NCBI RefSeq assembly: GCF_003226255.1 | Contig: NZ_QJST01000014.1 | Span: 1-64,000, forward strand | Length of the DNA: 64,000 bases | Reading direction: 5' to 3' | From: Idiomarina fontislapidosi | GTDB taxonomy: Bacteria; Pseudomonadota; Gammaproteobacteria; Enterobacterales; Alteromonadaceae | Shown: positions 54,561 to 63,077 of the stretch, piece after piece | Layout: each line of letters starts with the position of its first letter | Numbering within the stretch: the stretch's first letter is position 1 | Translations under genes and position numbers: made by a program | Notes under the pieces: generated by a model | Told to the model about the DNA's origin: nothing | Seen by the model: only the letters and a program-made list of their open reading frames with translations | The model's database searches: none

Positions 54561-54692
54561 ATCTTGATTCGGTTCGTTACCTTATTTCTATGATAAGATA
54601 AATTGGTTTATACGGAATAAACCAAGTGTGATTTAATAAAGAAACAAGGTGTTAGTTATTGCAACCTATATTCTATAAATAATCGAGGATCT

Positions 54693-55778
54693 ATGAGGCC
54701 CTTAGTTGCAGAAATAAATCTCGATGCTTTACTTCATAATTATCAACTGGCGTGTAACTTCGCTCCTAATAGCCAAAACGTGCCTGTTATAAAAGCCGAT
54801 GCTTATGGGCACGGAGCGGTAAAGTGCGCAAAAGCTTTAGAACACATGGCTCCGGCATTTGCTGTTTCGTGTATTGATGAGGCTTTAAACTTACGTCATT
54901 CAGGTATTAGGGCACCGATTTTACTGCTCGAAGGCTTTTATGAAGTTTCTGAGCTACCACTAATCGATGAACATCAATTTTGGACTACCGTACATTCCGA
55001 ATGGCAAGTGTCTGCGCTGTTATCTTTTGCGCCAAAACGGACGATTAAGGTTTGGGTAAAAGTAGATTCTGGAATGCATCGTCTTGGTTTCTCACCCAAT
55101 CTGGCTGAAAAAGTATGGTCAGCGTTCTGTAACTCCTCTCATATAGAACAAGTCTGTTTGATGAGTCACTTCGCAACTGCCGACGCAGTATGCTCTAGCT
55201 ATTTTAGCTATCAGATGGAAATTATGAAACAATTGAAAAAGCGCTTAGGAGCACCGGTGAGTTTAGCTAACTCAGCAGCAATATTAAACCATCGGGTTTC
55301 CCATGGAGAATGGAATCGGTTGGGGGTTATGTTGTATGGCAGTGATCCATTAGAGTCACCAAATGAACTAGCTAACAACTTGAAACCAGTTATGACGCTT
55401 CGCTCTAAAGTGATAGCTATTCGTGAACTTAAGCCAGGTGAATCTATAGGTTACGGAGTTCGTTGGAAAGCCAAAAAATGTGTACTTATAGCGGTAGTAG
55501 CTGCGGGTTATGGCGACGGCTACGATAGACATGCAAAAGATGGCACTCCAATTTTAATAAATGGTCAGCGGGCTGAAGTTGTTGGAAGGGTATCTATGGA
55601 TATGATAACCGTGGATGTTACAAATGTGCATGGGGTGCGGATAGGTAGTGAGGCAATCTTGTGGGGCCGAGCGAATAATGGTGTAACATTGTCAATTGAT
55701 GAAATTGCGCGCCACTGTGACACGATTAGCTACACTCTTATGACTGGAGTTACGGAACGTGTCCCTAAATTGTATTGA
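54693..55778 (+). CDS. alr: Alanine racemase
   Basis: 361 residues, PLP fold type III. Lys34 in VIKADAYGHGAVKCA binds PLP, the catalytic Tyr of the GYGVRWK segment is present near residue 255, and SMDMITVDVTN and GYGDGYDRH follow. GAGG lies four bases before the ATG. It interconverts L- and D-alanine. A gene for the cell-wall enzyme within a sugar locus is unusual: it may provide D-Ala (or a related D-amino acid) for decorating the polymer, or simply be a displaced or second alr copy. It is AT-rich like its neighbours. Confidence 0.9.
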   Translation: MRPLVAEINLDALLHNYQLACNFAPNSQNVPVIKADAYGHGAVKCAKALEHMAPAFAVSCIDEALNLRHSGIRAPILLLEGFYEVSELPLIDEHQFWTTVHSEWQVSALLSFAPKRTIKVWVKVDSGMHRLGFSPNLAEKVWSAFCNSSHIEQVCLMSHFATADAVCSSYFSYQMEIMKQLKKRLGAPVSLANSAAILNHRVSHGEWNRLGVMLYGSDPLESPNELANNLKPVMTLRSKVIAIRELKPGESIGYGVRWKAKKCVLIAVVAAGYGDGYDRHAKDGTPILINGQRAEVVGRVSMDMITVDVTNVHGVRIGSEAILWGRANNGVTLSIDEIARHCDTISYTLMTGVTERVPKLY

Positions 55779-55792
55779 GATATTTTAGTCTG

Positions 55793-56280
55793 CCACTACA
55801 AAAGAACGATTTAAAGAAAAATGACGATACGCAAGCGTTGGTCATCACCCATAAAGATTGGTTGGTGCAAAGGGAAATGGCCGAGAATTTTTTTTATCTA
55901 AATTAAAAAGTAAAAGATGAAGGTAAGTTAGCGCTTGATGTCCAAGACTTTCCCACTGTCAAAGTAGATTTTTTCGTTAGTCTTCAATCAGGTAGAAATT
56001 AATGAATAAAGGCTAATATTAATTACTGAAGGTGAGTTAAGGTTCTAAGGCTCAGGGCTATTTTGTGATCCAGCACTATTTCTCTGACAACGTTTTGGAG
56101 CAACACAACGTTAAATTTGAATACGTGTTAGACACTGAGGCCTTTGGAATCTGAGGAAATAAAAACGGTTTCTCAGAAGCTTGTGGCCAACTTAATTCAG
56201 ATGAATTTCAAAAATTCATTGTGCTACTTGGTAAATTAATTGAAGTTTTTCAGTTGAACTGGGGAGCAACCCAATCATAA
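55793..56280 (+). pseudogene. Remnants of one or two decayed genes
   Basis: A 525-base gap (55779-56303) without an intact gene still contains coding-like stretches. Frame A from about 55793 reads LPLQKNDLKKNDDTQALV ... ENFFYLN, a TAA at 55904, then KVKDEGKLALDVQDFPTV ... LQSGRN to TAA at 56000. Frame B from 56041 reads GSKAQGYFVIQHYFSDNV ... DTEAFGI, a TGA at 56152, then GNKNGFSEACGQLNSDEF ... NWGATQS to TAA at 56278. Both have isolated in-frame stops and helix-like composition. No family was recognised; the last part recalls the C-terminal helix of a MarR-type regulator, but weakly. Confidence 0.45.
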
Positions 56281-56303
56281 AGCTAGACGGAACTGAAAAC
56301 GTT

Positions 56304-57752
56304 ATGCCAAGGATGATTATGGTGGCAGGGTTTCACCGTAGTGGCACGTCAATGCTCACTCAGCTATTGCGAGAGAGCGGGTGCACTTTGTCCCCGGACC
56401 TTATTGGCCCGAGTATTAAAAATCCGGATGGACACTTTGAAGATCGTCGAGTAAAGAACTTCCATGATCGACTTCTTGCCGATGCCAATTTGTCCTGGCA
56501 GTTTCCGTATCGTGAAAAGCGCGTTGGCTTTGACGATGTGGCGTTCTCTCACTTGGTCGAGATCCTTATGGCAAACCGGAGGCCGACCGACACATTGCTT
56601 ATAAAAGACCCCAGAGCTTGTCTGTTTCTTGAGGATTGGGAGAGAAGGCTGGGTGACGAGGTACGCTACGTTTTTGTGGTTCGCCATTGGGCTAACTGTG
56701 TGGAGTCGCTTTTATCCCGACACAGCCTTCACATAGCTGAACAAATTAAATCTCGGCATTTAGGTCAGCACCTAAATTTCTGGTTGCAGCCGACACTAGC
56801 TGCGAAGATGTGGCTCACTTATAACGAGTTGCTGTTAAACTTTAAACAAAAGCACCCCGATAAAGTCGTTTTATTAACACATGATCAGCTATCCGACGCA
56901 AAATGTCTCGCTCGAAAACTAGAAAACATTGGCTTGAGTTGTGCCGCCAATGCATTCACCTGCTACGATGCTACGAAGTTTAGTAATACCGTCAGTAGTC
57001 GGGTTCTTGAACTGATACCTCATAAACTAGTTAACGAGCTCACATCGCTCTGGGATGAACTGCGCGCTTATGCAAGTGATAGCGGTGCTGATGCCAGTGT
57101 CTCTTTTTACAGTCCTAAAACTCCGTCTTTTCATAAGTCTGCGACCGTGGTTGCTCCCCCTAAAAGTCTAAATCCAATAAGGTGGACTCCACCTGATGCT
57201 TTTGACTGGAAAGTGCCCAAGGTGTTAACACGAGAAGAACTTGAGGCTATATTAACAGCAACGGATAAACTGCTTGAAAGTTCACCGTTACAGGAGTCGT
57301 TACTCCTCGATAGGGCAAAACAACTAATGTCGCTTAACCGAACTGATGAAGCGAGGTCACTGCTCAGGGGGATTGTTTTAACAAAGTCGTACTCTAAGCA
57401 AGCTCGGGTTGCGCTCTTTGAGCTCAATGAAGCTTCTCGTAGTTACGATTCGGCTAAAGAACAGTATCTGAGTGAAGTAAGCCGGGGATTAGAGCGCATT
57501 GCCGAGCTAGACGATCGAATTCAATTGCGTGAGAACTTTGCGGCCGCTCGCTTACAATATGTTAAACAACTGCAGACCATGAGCTCGACGGAAGAGAAAA
57601 ATCAGTACGTTGCGGCATTAATGGCAGAAATACCAAATTCAATAGCAAGACAAGATTTAAGCGAAAGGCTTTGGGGGATATGGAATTCTCCCAAGGCCTA
57701 CCAAGAAACTAAAAGACAAGAGGGAACTGCCGGTGAGCAATGTAAAGTTTAA
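56304..57752 (+). CDS. Sulfotransferase-like protein with helical repeat C terminus
   Basis: 482 residues. The first 220 residues match the sulfotransferase fold: MVAGFHRSGTSMLTQLLRES (5'-PSB loop), IKDPRACLFLEDWERR and YVFVVRHWANCVESLLSRH (3'-phosphate site, VVRHW instead of VVRHP). The C-terminal 200 residues are helical (LLDRAKQLMSLNRTDEARSLL, a TPR-like unit, and AALMAEIPNSIARQDL). It overlaps the next gene, whose GTG lies inside it. It starts a run of genes without gaps that leads into the acyl-carrier-protein cassette, so its substrate may belong to that pathway or to the polysaccharide. Confidence 0.75.
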   Translation: MPRMIMVAGFHRSGTSMLTQLLRESGCTLSPDLIGPSIKNPDGHFEDRRVKNFHDRLLADANLSWQFPYREKRVGFDDVAFSHLVEILMANRRPTDTLLIKDPRACLFLEDWERRLGDEVRYVFVVRHWANCVESLLSRHSLHIAEQIKSRHLGQHLNFWLQPTLAAKMWLTYNELLLNFKQKHPDKVVLLTHDQLSDAKCLARKLENIGLSCAANAFTCYDATKFSNTVSSRVLELIPHKLVNELTSLWDELRAYASDSGADASVSFYSPKTPSFHKSATVVAPPKSLNPIRWTPPDAFDWKVPKVLTREELEAILTATDKLLESSPLQESLLLDRAKQLMSLNRTDEARSLLRGIVLTKSYSKQARVALFELNEASRSYDSAKEQYLSEVSRGLERIAELDDRIQLRENFAAARLQYVKQLQTMSSTEEKNQYVAALMAEIPNSIARQDLSERLWGIWNSPKAYQETKRQEGTAGEQCKV

Positions 57753-59247
57753 GGAAATTCAGGATGCTCTGACCGCAAAGGAGCCCGAGCAAGCAATTGA
57801 TTATCTTGGGAAGCTGGACACAGAGAGCCAGAATTCGCCCAGAGCGTTGCTGGCTTTTTTTCGAGCTAAATTGCAGTTACGTTCTTTTGACGAGGCGCGA
57901 ACTTTTTTAGATCGAGCTGAGGCGGCTGGTGCCCATGCGCAAACGGTGTTGGTATGGAGAGCGGCTCTTGAGAGGGCAGCGGGCAATTTTTCTGATGCTC
58001 TGCCCCTGTATGAACAGTTAGCGTCGAACGATGATGTGAAGCTAAACCACCTACTGCAACTGGCTCAGATCTACTATAAACTTGAACGTTTGGGCGATGC
58101 AAAGAAAACGGCAAACCGAGTTGCTTTGGCGAATGAGCCGTTGCCTGCCGCGTTTAATTTATTGTTCTCGATTGCATGGCATGAAAATGACGAGGCTGGT
58201 GCGTTAAAGTCGATAGATGATGCGATTAAGGCTGGTGTTGCGTTTCCAGGTTTTCCTCAACTTCATCAGTTGCTCACATTTCAATCGACACATCAGGCAA
58301 ACGAAATGGTTAGAAAAGTAGCCAAAGCATGGCCGGAAGATACGGAAATCGATGACACATCGTTTCGATTAAAGTTGATTAAAAAGCTTGATAAGCAACA
58401 ACCACAACAACTCTTTGATAGAGCGTTACAGTTTGCGTTAAGCGGCCAGCTAGGCCAAGCAAAAGAAATAATTAAAACGTCTAATTTACCCCCTAATGGT
58501 ATCACGCTCGGAATTAAAAACTCTGAACTGGAGAAATTCTTTGAGTTACTGCCAAAGCCAGAGGCACGACAACGACCTATCGTTAAAGATGACGGTAGCG
58601 AATTATTGGTAAGTGATAAAACGGCGTCGGGTATCACGGTCGTTGTTTTTACTGGGTTGGCGGATAAAGTGATGGTGAACATTCCGGTGCTTGATGCTTA
58701 CTTTGCTAAGCTTGGGTATGCCGCTATCTACTTAAGAGACTTTGAGCGTAAACTTTACCTGAATGGTATTAGCAGTCTCGCACCTGATCGCAGTGGCACG
58801 CTCAGCGTTATAGAAGACAAACTGGCTAGGCTCAATACGAAGCGTGTCATTTGTTATGGCAGCTCCGGCGGAAGCTTTGGTGCGTTGCGTTATGGTATCG
58901 AACTGCAAGCTGAGAAAATAATCTGCTTTTCGGGCATTACGAATATTCAGTTGCCGTTTTTGCCAATGAGTATTCCTCACAACACACGCGGGTTTCTCAA
59001 AAGAATGAATAAGTTGTTCTCCGACGTGGAGCTCGATACATTACCGTGGATACAGTCTGCCAGAGTAAAGCCGCCTATTGATTTGTGGTACTGCGAGCAT
59101 TCCAAAATTGACTGCTTGCACGCTGAGCATTTAAAGCCTTTGCCACAAGTTCAGCTGCACAAGGTATTAAATAACGATACGCATAATAGTGTTGTTCCTG
59201 TCATCATGTCTGGTGAGATTGAGAATGCGTTGCGATTGGACAAATAA
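57733..59247 (+). CDS. TPR and alpha/beta-hydrolase fusion
   Basis: 504 residues from the GTG at 57733, eight bases after GAGGGA, overlapping the previous gene by 20 bases. Residues 1-260 are TPR-like helices (AIDYLGKLD, ALLAFFRAKLQLRSFDEA, LPLYEQLASNDDVKLNHLLQ). From about 300 an alpha/beta-hydrolase core follows, with the nucleophile elbow CYGSSGGSFGAL (Ser378 of G-x-S-x-G) and a His near NDTHNSVV at the end. It could be a thioesterase, acyltransferase or glycan esterase that works on the ACP or on a polymer. No signal peptide is present. Confidence 0.7.
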   Translation: MSNVKFKEIQDALTAKEPEQAIDYLGKLDTESQNSPRALLAFFRAKLQLRSFDEARTFLDRAEAAGAHAQTVLVWRAALERAAGNFSDALPLYEQLASNDDVKLNHLLQLAQIYYKLERLGDAKKTANRVALANEPLPAAFNLLFSIAWHENDEAGALKSIDDAIKAGVAFPGFPQLHQLLTFQSTHQANEMVRKVAKAWPEDTEIDDTSFRLKLIKKLDKQQPQQLFDRALQFALSGQLGQAKEIIKTSNLPPNGITLGIKNSELEKFFELLPKPEARQRPIVKDDGSELLVSDKTASGITVVVFTGLADKVMVNIPVLDAYFAKLGYAAIYLRDFERKLYLNGISSLAPDRSGTLSVIEDKLARLNTKRVICYGSSGGSFGALRYGIELQAEKIICFSGITNIQLPFLPMSIPHNTRGFLKRMNKLFSDVELDTLPWIQSARVKPPIDLWYCEHSKIDCLHAEHLKPLPQVQLHKVLNNDTHNSVVPVIMSGEIENALRLDK

Positions 59248-59917
59248 CGTAGCATTAGAAAGCGCATTTCATGTTTGTGAATACACCGAGGTCTCTGTGG
59301 GGCAGTTGAGGAATACTCGCAGGCGCTATTGTGAAGAAGTAAAGCACTTTTCTCCACGTCGACAAAGAGAGTTTATTTTTGGGCGAGCGCTGTGTGATCG
59401 TGCCATGTCTCGTTGGGGGTATTCTGAATTCCAACTGGGCGTTTCACGTTCCGGTATGCCGCTTTGGCCCGACGAACTGGTGGGATCAATTTCTCACGAT
59501 GAAGACTGTTATTTGGTCGCCGTGGCATCGAAAGCCGATGTGCGCTATGTTGGTGTCGATGTTCACTACTTACTCCCTTATGAACAAATGAGCCGCATTC
59601 TATCAAAATTCGAGACCGAAGCGTTCCAATGTATTCAACAGCGGCTCGCTCCGTGTGATCTAAGTAAATATCAGATGGTAAACTTGTTGTGGAGTGCAAA
59701 AGAAGCCGCTTACAAAAGTTTACCCGAGAGCGCGCAGAGCGGCTCGTTACAAGATTTTGTGGTTCGAGACGCTGATGTCGCAACGAATTCGTCGTTTGAT
59801 TTTTTTATACGCTTAACGTTAGCTGAGTTAGAGCTTGAGCGAACGGTTATGGCGAGGTTTTACCGCGGCTTTGTAGTGTGTGTCTGTATTGGATGTGATA
59901 ATAAGCGGATGTCTTAA
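59225..59917 (+). CDS. Sfp/EntD-type phosphopantetheinyl transferase
   Basis: 230 residues starting at the ATG at 59225, inside the end of the preceding gene. The family motifs are clear: RQREFIFGRALCDRAM, GMPLWPDELVGSISHDEDCY, GVDVHYLLP (the Asp pair region that binds Mg) and LLWSAKEAAYKSL (the W-S-x-K-E-A motif). It transfers phosphopantetheine from CoA to a Ser of a carrier protein and so activates the ACP encoded two genes downstream. The Mg-binding pattern reads G-V-D-V-H where most have G-I-D-x-E, so one ligand may be His. Confidence 0.88.
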   Translation: MRCDWTNNVALESAFHVCEYTEVSVGQLRNTRRRYCEEVKHFSPRRQREFIFGRALCDRAMSRWGYSEFQLGVSRSGMPLWPDELVGSISHDEDCYLVAVASKADVRYVGVDVHYLLPYEQMSRILSKFETEAFQCIQQRLAPCDLSKYQMVNLLWSAKEAAYKSLPESAQSGSLQDFVVRDADVATNSSFDFFIRLTLAELELERTVMARFYRGFVVCVCIGCDNKRMS

Positions 59918-60979
59918 ATGTTATCAGATAAAGAGTTTTTTAATGTTACCGATGCAGCAGAATGTAAGCACTTACTAAAACATTCGGAAGCCAACGTTCT
60001 GAACATGTCTGAAGCTATTACCGCTATCAGTGAGTTCACAGGAGTTGAGTACCCTTGGTTGCATGGCTTCGCGTGTGAAAGCCCGTTTAATTTAAATGGG
60101 GAAAAGCATAAGCACGTGCGCAGAATGGTTGCGAGTTATTTTTCTGGTAAACGCATAAAGTCTTGGGAGCCAATATTTCAGGACATCATTCGAGATGTTG
60201 TTGCCAGCACAGAAGACCAGGCTCGCATTGATTTATTGGATGACTGGGTACGGCCGATTGCGCATCAGTGTTCGTATTACGCAGTGGGTCTTAAACCTAA
60301 CTTGGATCCTTCTTTTACCCGGCATATTGATCAATTGCTCTCGTTGACTTCGTTTAAAAAACAGAGAAAGTTGAAGGACTTTGCGGCGTTTGACGAAAGC
60401 GCGCGCGCCGTGGCGGAATACATAAAAGAAAATCGTCTGCCTCGAGACGCTGCGGATGACAACGACTTATATCATTATTTAACAAGTCAGTTTGCACTCC
60501 CAGTTGATTTGGTGTGTTCACAAATCACCATCGTATTAAGTGCCAGCACCTCAATGAACCACACGTTGGTGAATGTGCTGTCCGATCTGCTGGCACTAAC
60601 GCCTGCAAAACGAGCCGAGCTTATTGCAGAGCTTGGTGTCGAAGAGCTTCTCGAGCGGAGCCTGTATATGGGGGGGGGCGTCGGCTTCCTTTATCGCACG
60701 CTTAACGGAAGCGATGTGTATTGTCTAAACATAGCAGCGGCAAACAAGGATTCCGTTTCGTGTCCGTTTTCGGCATCTGAAAAGCCTGGCTCGAAACATT
60801 TAGCTTTTGGCCATGGCGTGCATAAATGTATTGGTGAAATGATGAGCCGACGGATCATGACCCTGACGTTAAAAGCAATATTTGAACGGTATCCGTCAGC
60901 ACGAATTTATGAGAAACCAAAACAACAAGTGTTTACGGACACACCTTATCAACAAATTACAGTGGATGTAGAAAATTAA
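59918..60979 (+). CDS. Cytochrome P450 with aberrant K- and I-helix
   Basis: 353 residues, shorter than the usual 400. The heme-binding loop is intact (HLAFGHGVHKCIGEMMSR, Cys304 ligand) and the C-helix has HKHVRR. The I-helix reads VLSASTSMNHTL and lacks the normal acid-alcohol pair (A-G-x-D/E-T). The K-helix reads VEELLERSLYMGG, so the ExxR motif is ExxE with Arg one place later, and the following beta region is short. Oxidation chemistry may therefore be altered or lost. It starts directly after the transferase stop and its stop abuts the ACP gene; a role in oxidising an ACP-bound acyl chain, as in P450s of the BioI or NRPS type, is inferred. Confidence 0.85.
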   Translation: MLSDKEFFNVTDAAECKHLLKHSEANVLNMSEAITAISEFTGVEYPWLHGFACESPFNLNGEKHKHVRRMVASYFSGKRIKSWEPIFQDIIRDVVASTEDQARIDLLDDWVRPIAHQCSYYAVGLKPNLDPSFTRHIDQLLSLTSFKKQRKLKDFAAFDESARAVAEYIKENRLPRDAADDNDLYHYLTSQFALPVDLVCSQITIVLSASTSMNHTLVNVLSDLLALTPAKRAELIAELGVEELLERSLYMGGGVGFLYRTLNGSDVYCLNIAAANKDSVSCPFSASEKPGSKHLAFGHGVHKCIGEMMSRRIMTLTLKAIFERYPSARIYEKPKQQVFTDTPYQQITVDVEN

Positions 60980-61230
60980 TGCGAGACCCGTTACTAAACG
61001 ACATTGAAAACACCATAGCGGATACGATCGAAGCGTTTACGCAGTATCGGCCGACTGAAGACGACTTTAACAAGCCCTTAAAAAACTTTGGCTTAACCTC
61101 CGTTCAAGGCATGTTGCTCATCGGTAAGCTGGAGGATATCTACAGTATCGATGTGGACCATGACTCGTTAGCCGGTAATCAAACTCTGTCGGCGTTTGCC
61201 TACCGATTTTATGAGCTAGCGCGAGGCTAA
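60979..61230 (+). CDS. Stand-alone acyl carrier protein
   Basis: 83 residues of the PP-binding four-helix fold. The phosphopantetheine site is Ser41 in NFGLTSVQGMLL; the usual Asp before the Ser is Thr, as in some PKS and NRPS carrier proteins. The ATG overlaps the P450 stop by one base. It is too divergent from AcpP to be the housekeeping fatty-acid ACP and has its own transferase two genes upstream and an AMP-ligase downstream, so it is the likely carrier of this cassette. Confidence 0.88.
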   Translation: MRDPLLNDIENTIADTIEAFTQYRPTEDDFNKPLKNFGLTSVQGMLLIGKLEDIYSIDVDHDSLAGNQTLSAFAYRFYELARG

Positions 61231-61238
61231 TGTTTTAA

Positions 61239-63077
61239 ATGACATCAGACTATTTAAAGCGTATTCAACAAAACCTACAGTTTTGGCCCGGAGAATGTCT
61301 GGATAGCGCACCCTTCGTAAAACAGCTTAACACCAAAGGCGTTAAACAAACGGTTTTTTGGTGTTTTCAGGCATCACATGAGTTCGAATCGCTGGCGCGG
61401 GCTCTGGGCGAAGACGTATCGTTGTATGGGTTGCGCTCAGGGCATTTGGTCATGGAGTACACGCCGGAAAATATTGATCGGTTAACGGGCCTTTTTTGTG
61501 ACCAAATCCTTACTGTGTGTGAGAATAAAGGAATAAAGCAGGTGACCTTGGGCGGAAACTGCCAGGGAGCCACCCTGATGCTCAGAACAGCCGAAAAACT
61601 CGAACAAACCGCTAACTTGGATTTATCGATTGTTGTTTTGGAATCGATTTATCCTAGCGAGCTAGCGGCTCCCGTAACGCTCGTATTTGGTCGCAACAGC
61701 AGCTACAACTTATACCGACGCTACCACCATGTGGACTGCGGTTTAATGAGCTACTACTCGACCTATCGGGTGGCCGTTATGCCCGGCGCTCATGGCCAAT
61801 TCTTCCGGTCTGAAAATGTGACTTACCTCGCACGAATCATCAAAAATGAACACCGTTCGAAAAGTGAAGTCAGTAAGAAAGACGTGCCATTCATGCTAAA
61901 TGCGCCAAAATTGATCAGTGATAATGTGTTGTCTGCAGTCGCAGTAATGGATATTGCATTGGACGTTAGCGAGTTAACCGCAAATCAGCATTGCGAGCTT
62001 TCGGTGGTGTTAAAAAACGTCAGCTCTCAAATCATAGCCGGTAAGCAAATCTGCCTGGCGAACCAATGGTACAACGCTAGCAGCAGAACGCTGTATCAAT
62101 GGCTCGATGGAATCGCTCAACTGCCGGAGCTGGCGCCAAACGAGGAAACAACGGTCCGGCTTCGGGTGAGAGCGCCATTTTCTGGGGGACAATATGTACT
62201 CGGGCTACGATTATCCATCGAAGGTGCTGCGTATGCCGAACTTGAAACAGAGCTACCGGTAGACGTTACGGCGAGTTCGAAAGCACTCAGAATATCGACC
62301 TTGCCAACCCAAGCTAACCACCGACAGACGTTAATGAGTCTGGCGCGTGCTGGTGCCTGCGATAAGCTGGTTCAGTGGTTGGCGAGTAGCCCCCAATTAA
62401 CACGCCGACAGTGGCTGTTGTTACTTCATACCCTGGCTATGAACGAACGTTGGCAGGACATTGCTACGGTTTGTGAATCTTTGCAAAACGAGGAAGGCTT
62501 CGAACGGCGATTTATAGCGGCCTACATGGAAGCGTTGATAAAGCTGAATCAGCCACGTACCGCGGTATCAGTATTCCATACCGCTAAAGGTGAATATCCA
62601 TCTGAAGATAGGTTGTTAAATAACTTTTACCTCAATGCGCTTATTTTTCTCGGGGACGTCCAAACGGTCTATCAGCAGCTGTGCAGTTCTTCGCAGCTTA
62701 ATGTAAAAAATAAAGAGAAACTTTTTGTCATGTTGTTGGCGCCTCACGTCGTAAAGATGTTAAGTCAAGAGCAGGTAGAATGTATTGTGGACAACTTATC
62801 AAAACAGAGCCCGAATGCCGATGCTTTTTTAAAAATGACTAACGCTTTGCTGGGACAGGGCTTAACGGCTCGTGCTCGTATTATGTTGCAAGAAGCACAT
62901 GGACTGTTCCCCCACAATATTGCCCTAGCGTTAAGGTTTGCAAGAACAAGCGACGAGTTAGGTCGTCAAGACGACGCACGACCTATTTTCGAACGCGTGC
63001 TGCAACTTGCGCCAGGGAACTCAGAGGCATTAGCTTGGCTTGCTGCAAATAAAAAAGAGGGACTCAATGTTGTTTAG
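61239..63077 (+). CDS. Thioesterase-like protein with Cys nucleophile, Ig-like and TPR domains
   Basis: 612 residues. Residues 1-200 form a thioesterase-type alpha/beta hydrolase, as at the end of NRPS/PKS lines. The elbow reads LGGNCQGATLM, so Cys108 takes the place of Ser in G-x-S-x-G, and the catalytic His is His185 in MPGAHGQFF. Next a beta-sandwich domain (about 220-345; LSVVLKNVSSQIIAG, VRLRVRAPFSGGQYVLGL) and TPR helices to the end (LPHNIALALRFARTSDELGR-like, ARPIFERVLQLAPGN). Cys-type thioesterases are known in some lines, where they favour aminolysis or lactone formation over hydrolysis. Its role here, release or transfer of the acyl group, is inferred. Confidence 0.75.
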   Translation: MTSDYLKRIQQNLQFWPGECLDSAPFVKQLNTKGVKQTVFWCFQASHEFESLARALGEDVSLYGLRSGHLVMEYTPENIDRLTGLFCDQILTVCENKGIKQVTLGGNCQGATLMLRTAEKLEQTANLDLSIVVLESIYPSELAAPVTLVFGRNSSYNLYRRYHHVDCGLMSYYSTYRVAVMPGAHGQFFRSENVTYLARIIKNEHRSKSEVSKKDVPFMLNAPKLISDNVLSAVAVMDIALDVSELTANQHCELSVVLKNVSSQIIAGKQICLANQWYNASSRTLYQWLDGIAQLPELAPNEETTVRLRVRAPFSGGQYVLGLRLSIEGAAYAELETELPVDVTASSKALRISTLPTQANHRQTLMSLARAGACDKLVQWLASSPQLTRRQWLLLLHTLAMNERWQDIATVCESLQNEEGFERRFIAAYMEALIKLNQPRTAVSVFHTAKGEYPSEDRLLNNFYLNALIFLGDVQTVYQQLCSSSQLNVKNKEKLFVMLLAPHVVKMLSQEQVECIVDNLSKQSPNADAFLKMTNALLGQGLTARARIMLQEAHGLFPHNIALALRFARTSDELGRQDDARPIFERVLQLAPGNSEALAWLAANKKEGLNVV

